A DNA stretch of 64,000 nucleotides from Paraburkholderia panacisoli (lineage in GTDB: Bacteria; Pseudomonadota; Gammaproteobacteria; Burkholderiales; Burkholderiaceae). The stretch is taken from the NCBI RefSeq assembly GCF_008369935.1, contig NZ_VTUZ01000009.1, forward strand, positions 225,788 to 289,787. The letters run 5' to 3'. The notes beneath the pieces are model-generated. The model was given only the letters and a program-made list of their open reading frames with translations. It was not told where the DNA came from and searched no databases. The first letter of the stretch is position 1. Each line of letters begins with the position of its first letter. This document shows positions 61,864-64,000 of this stretch, piece after piece. The translations under genes were made by a program, and so were the position numbers.

Positions 61864-62365
61864 CCTGTCATCTCAACTGGCAAGTTCAAGAAATTGAAGC
61901 CCGCGACCTCAGTCTTTACCCGGACCCTGCATTTCAACGTCTGGTTTGCGTATGCGCTGAACACCCCGTGCTAACTTCATCACTGACCGGAGTAGAGGTG
62001 CGGAAGCTGAACGCTGCAAGACGGCTAATTCACACCAATCACCTTTTCAATCCGAAGAATGCGGAGTATCCGTGGGCCGCGCTTCGGTGCTCGTCGGTGG
62101 TTAATGCATGAACTACAGCGTAACAAGCTAATTTGCCCCATCCAGCTACATTTTCTGGGCACTTTCCCATACCTTTGGTAATGCAAGGGCGACTCTGTAG
62201 CGTTTGCGGAAAAAGTCTATGGAGGATGGGATTCGCGCAGCGCCAACACTCGCGCGCGTTTGCGGTCGTAAGTAGAGGAGCGTACGGCGCTCATTGTGCC
62301 AACTGGCTAGTGCTCGCGAGACCCTGTTGTAGGGAATGTCCCAGGTCTGGCGATTTTCCCAATAA
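61852..62365. repeat. Importer upstream region (direct repeat copy B)
   Basis: The functional parent of the repeat at 42487-42985, in the same orientation about 19.4 kb away. It covers the first codons of proV and about 500 bases upstream. Best matching part is the 56-bp block; the segment from 62200 to 62330 has drifted strongly. Confidence 0.8.
62133..62188 (-). promoter_or_regulatory. Conserved 56-bp upstream block, copy B (candidate operator of the importer)
   Basis: Located 270-325 bases before the proV start. On the minus strand it begins CCTTGCATTACCAAAGGTAT and contains ATGGG twice, 29 bases apart. The TACC-AAA-GGTA inverted repeat is its clearest internal symmetry. Suggested binding site for the AraC or a LysR regulator of the cluster. 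Confidence 0.5.
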
Positions 62366-62535
62366 CTATTTCGTAGTCTTTCTCACCGTGCCCAATTAAG
62401 GAGAATCCACCGCACAGTCGTCGCACGCTTCCGTCGCCGGGATACTTGAACATCTTGTGGCAGTCGTCGTCGGCCGGTCGTCGGCTGGGCAAAAGAGGTT
62501 CCGGCTAAATTGGTAATGCAGGCAGGGAGGTGACG

Positions 62536-62742
62536 ATGGTTACAACCTATGAACCCAATCCGAAGGAAGGGTTCGACGCGTTCAGTCTGTTCCCTGAGCG
62601 CGACTTCGACTACCGGAACAACATCTACAAAAGACTACCTCGCGCCAATCTCCCGACGCAGCGAGGACGGCTGGAGGACGGAAACGGCTTCGTTCGGCAT
62701 GGTCCCTCGGAACCACATTCCGCCCGGCGCTCGCCCGTTTGA
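62536..62742 (+). CDS. Small hypothetical protein with strong ribosome site
   Basis: 68 residues from an ATG preceded by GGGAGGTGACG. The first 34 residues (MVTTYEPNPKEGFDAFSLFP, ERDFDYRNNIYKRL) look like protein; the rest is arginine/serine-rich and may be out of frame or foreign. Probably the start of a gene whose remainder has been replaced. Family unknown. Confidence 0.35.
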   Translation: MVTTYEPNPKEGFDAFSLFPERDFDYRNNIYKRLPRANLPTQRGRLEDGNGFVRHGPSEPHSARRSPV

Positions 62743-63347
62743 CAGGATGAACGCCAGGACCGAGGCGACTGGCGAGAAGCGAAGTTTCTCCGGCGCGCGG
62801 AACAGGCTCCAGCTGTGCCTCTCTTCGGGCCGAGCCAAGACTACAGAGACAGTGACGATGGCTACGCTTAACCACAACGTAGTTGATAAACGTTTCAACG
62901 AAAAAGGCACCAGTTGCCAATCGGCAACGCGGCACACGGCACACGACACACGGCATTTCACGTTTCATTTGTCCCCTCCGATAGATATAGGTGTATTGAC
63001 GGCGACGCTGGAGCTAACACGCAACTGAATGCGAAGAATTCGGGACGCGGTGAAATCAGATAGAGCGTTAGCCGACAGCTGATATCAGGCCCCGTGCCGA
63101 CCGAGCCAATATCCACGCAAGTCTTTTTGACACCATTCGGCGAAACATAGGAAACCGGCTCGCCTGATTCAGACGTTGCGTACGGTTCGAGGCAGGCAAA
63201 GGAAGTTGGACGCTAACAATCGTCGGCCACAGACGACGGCTGCGAATAAAGCGTTGCCTGATGCTGACGGTCACAGCCCACGCCTCTCAGCCGTGCGACT
63301 GAGTACGTGTTCGAGGGGATTTATCGAACTTTCGGTAAGAAGAAGAT
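62743..63347. other. Gene-poor stretch
   Basis: About 600 bases right of the catabolic cluster. Contains short CACACGGCACACGACACACG-like low-complexity sequence near 62935-62955. No supportable gene. Confidence 0.4.
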
Positions 63348-63662
63348 TTAACGGAACAGGACTGTCAGGCCCGAGGCGCACCAGAGACGGAAGGCTGTTG
63401 CCCGACCATAGTTGACCTGGTATCCAACCGCGACGACTGCCCGGTGACTCAACAGGCATTTGTAGCGTTCGGACGACCTGACATCTTTTGCCGGCTCAAT
63501 GTCGCCGGTCGCGCCCGCTTGCCGGAGTAATTTGGCTGCCTGCTCGAGACTCATGCCGAACAGATGGGCAACCTGATGGAATTCGAACCAGGCTGCGTTC
63601 TCGTCGAGCCTTCCATCGATTTTCCTGCTGCTCGACGCGCAAACATACCGTACGGACCTCAT
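63348..63662 (-). pseudogene. RhuM-family (virulence/toxin-like) protein fragment
   Basis: About 104 codons. VAHLFGMSLEQAAKLLRQAG, YKCLLSHRAVVAVGYQVNYG and RATAFRLWCASGL follow the RhuM pattern (SLxQxAxxF...YxLDVVLAVGYRVNSxxATxFRxWA). The family normally continues for 150 or more residues after the WA motif, but here a stop follows nine residues later, and the N-terminus is also atypical. AGGAGG lies upstream of ATG 63662. RhuM genes usually travel on mobile islands. Confidence 0.5.
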
Positions 63663-63713
63663 CGTGCACGTTCCTCCTATCCTGAATCGCCATTCCATCG
63701 AAGTCGGACACAT

Positions 63714-64000
63714 TTAGCTAGAAGGATTGCGACATGTAATTGGGATGCGGTGGCCCTATGTTCGCTGGCCGCAAAAAAAGTCGAAGGACCGCATCTCTAC
63801 GGTACCATCAAACTTCTGGGCCCTAGACTTTGACGATTAGGGCTATAGCCTCTGCGAAACCTTCAATGAGCCCAATCTTTGGGGGGCGACAATGATTTCG
63901 TCCGGTGTACCGACATTCATCTTGGCCGGTAGTGAGGAGTCGGAGGCGGCGTAGCCGCCGGAGACGACGAACTGCCGGCGGCGCCGGATCGGCGAGGCTT
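63714..64000. other. Window end, nothing assignable
   Basis: No gene could be assigned. The last ~100 bases are very GC-rich and could be the edge of a gene or insertion sequence that continues beyond the window. Confidence 0.35.

Noticed and set aside
62930..62960. CACACGGCACACGACACACG stretch as a regulatory repeat
   Set aside because: Short, imperfect low-complexity sequence with no partner gene or second copy.
1..64000. tRNA or rRNA genes
   Set aside because: Searched by eye for cloverleaf ends (GGTTCGAATCC-type T arms) and conserved rRNA blocks; the few T-arm-like strings lack the rest of a tRNA.

Overview
The window reads as an accessory stretch of a Burkholderiaceae genome (Paraburkholderia/Caballeronia/Burkholderia type). 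This rests on the GC-rich coding style, a Burkholderia-type general porin, a DUF4148-like secreted protein, polyhydroxybutyrate genes (phasin, 3-hydroxybutyrate dehydrogenase, acyl-CoA:acetate CoA transferase), an extra Hfq-type protein and many one-component regulators. No rRNA, tRNA, replication origin or CRISPR array was seen. The genus is inference from protein style, not a database match.

The left two thirds (1-44 kb) is a patchwork in which intact genes sit between decaying ones. Intact genes include a disulfide oxidoreductase, a glyoxalase-fold protein, an alpha/beta hydrolase, a class C beta-lactamase, the PHB genes, Hfq, a cold-shock protein, PBP7, a FAA-hydrolase/GlcDF-type dehydrogenase/BASS-transporter trio, a quinone oxidoreductase, Crp, RhlE, a porin, TetR, a PRC-barrel protein and an orphan LivK-type binding protein. 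Broken genes include maiA (frameshift plus nonsense), bdhA (one-base loss in a G run), narK (two frameshifts), an alpha/beta hydrolase, a LysR gene, a sensor kinase, a receiver domain, a CDF C-terminal domain and a DUF1289 gene. Insertion sequences drive part of this: a complete IS5-family element with a 6-bp target duplication splits a Gly/Tyr-repeat secreted protein gene, and fragments of IS3-, IS5- and IS6-type transposases lie elsewhere.

The right third (44.7-62.4 kb) is different: an ordered, almost entirely intact block of genes all on the minus strand. In transcription order it holds a glycine-betaine-type ABC importer (ATPase, permease, binding protein), serine hydroxymethyltransferase, a DapA-family lyase, a DAO-family FAD oxidase, an aldehyde dehydrogenase, a ProC-like reductase, a LysR regulator, a GbdR/GlxA-type AraC regulator, a truncated cupin, a second LysR, a GbcA-like Rieske oxygenase, a GbcB-like reductase, and an M24-fold protein whose metal-ligand spacing matches the DMSP lyase DddP rather than a peptidase. 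The set looks like uptake and stepwise dismantling of an N-methylated (or sulfonium) betaine: Rieske demethylation, FAD oxidation, carbon-skeleton cleavage and semialdehyde oxidation, with GlyA collecting C1 units. The substrate is not visible from sequence.

Immediately beyond this block, at 41.8-43.0 kb, is the scar of a second copy of the locus. The importer promoter region and its first four codons are fused to the last ~48 codons of an AraC paralogue, followed by a full-length copy of the cupin that is truncated in the main locus. The locus was therefore duplicated in direct orientation and one copy lost about 11.7 kb. A 56-bp block upstream of the importer is conserved at 55 of 56 positions between the two copies although the surrounding DNA has drifted, which makes it the best operator candidate in the window.
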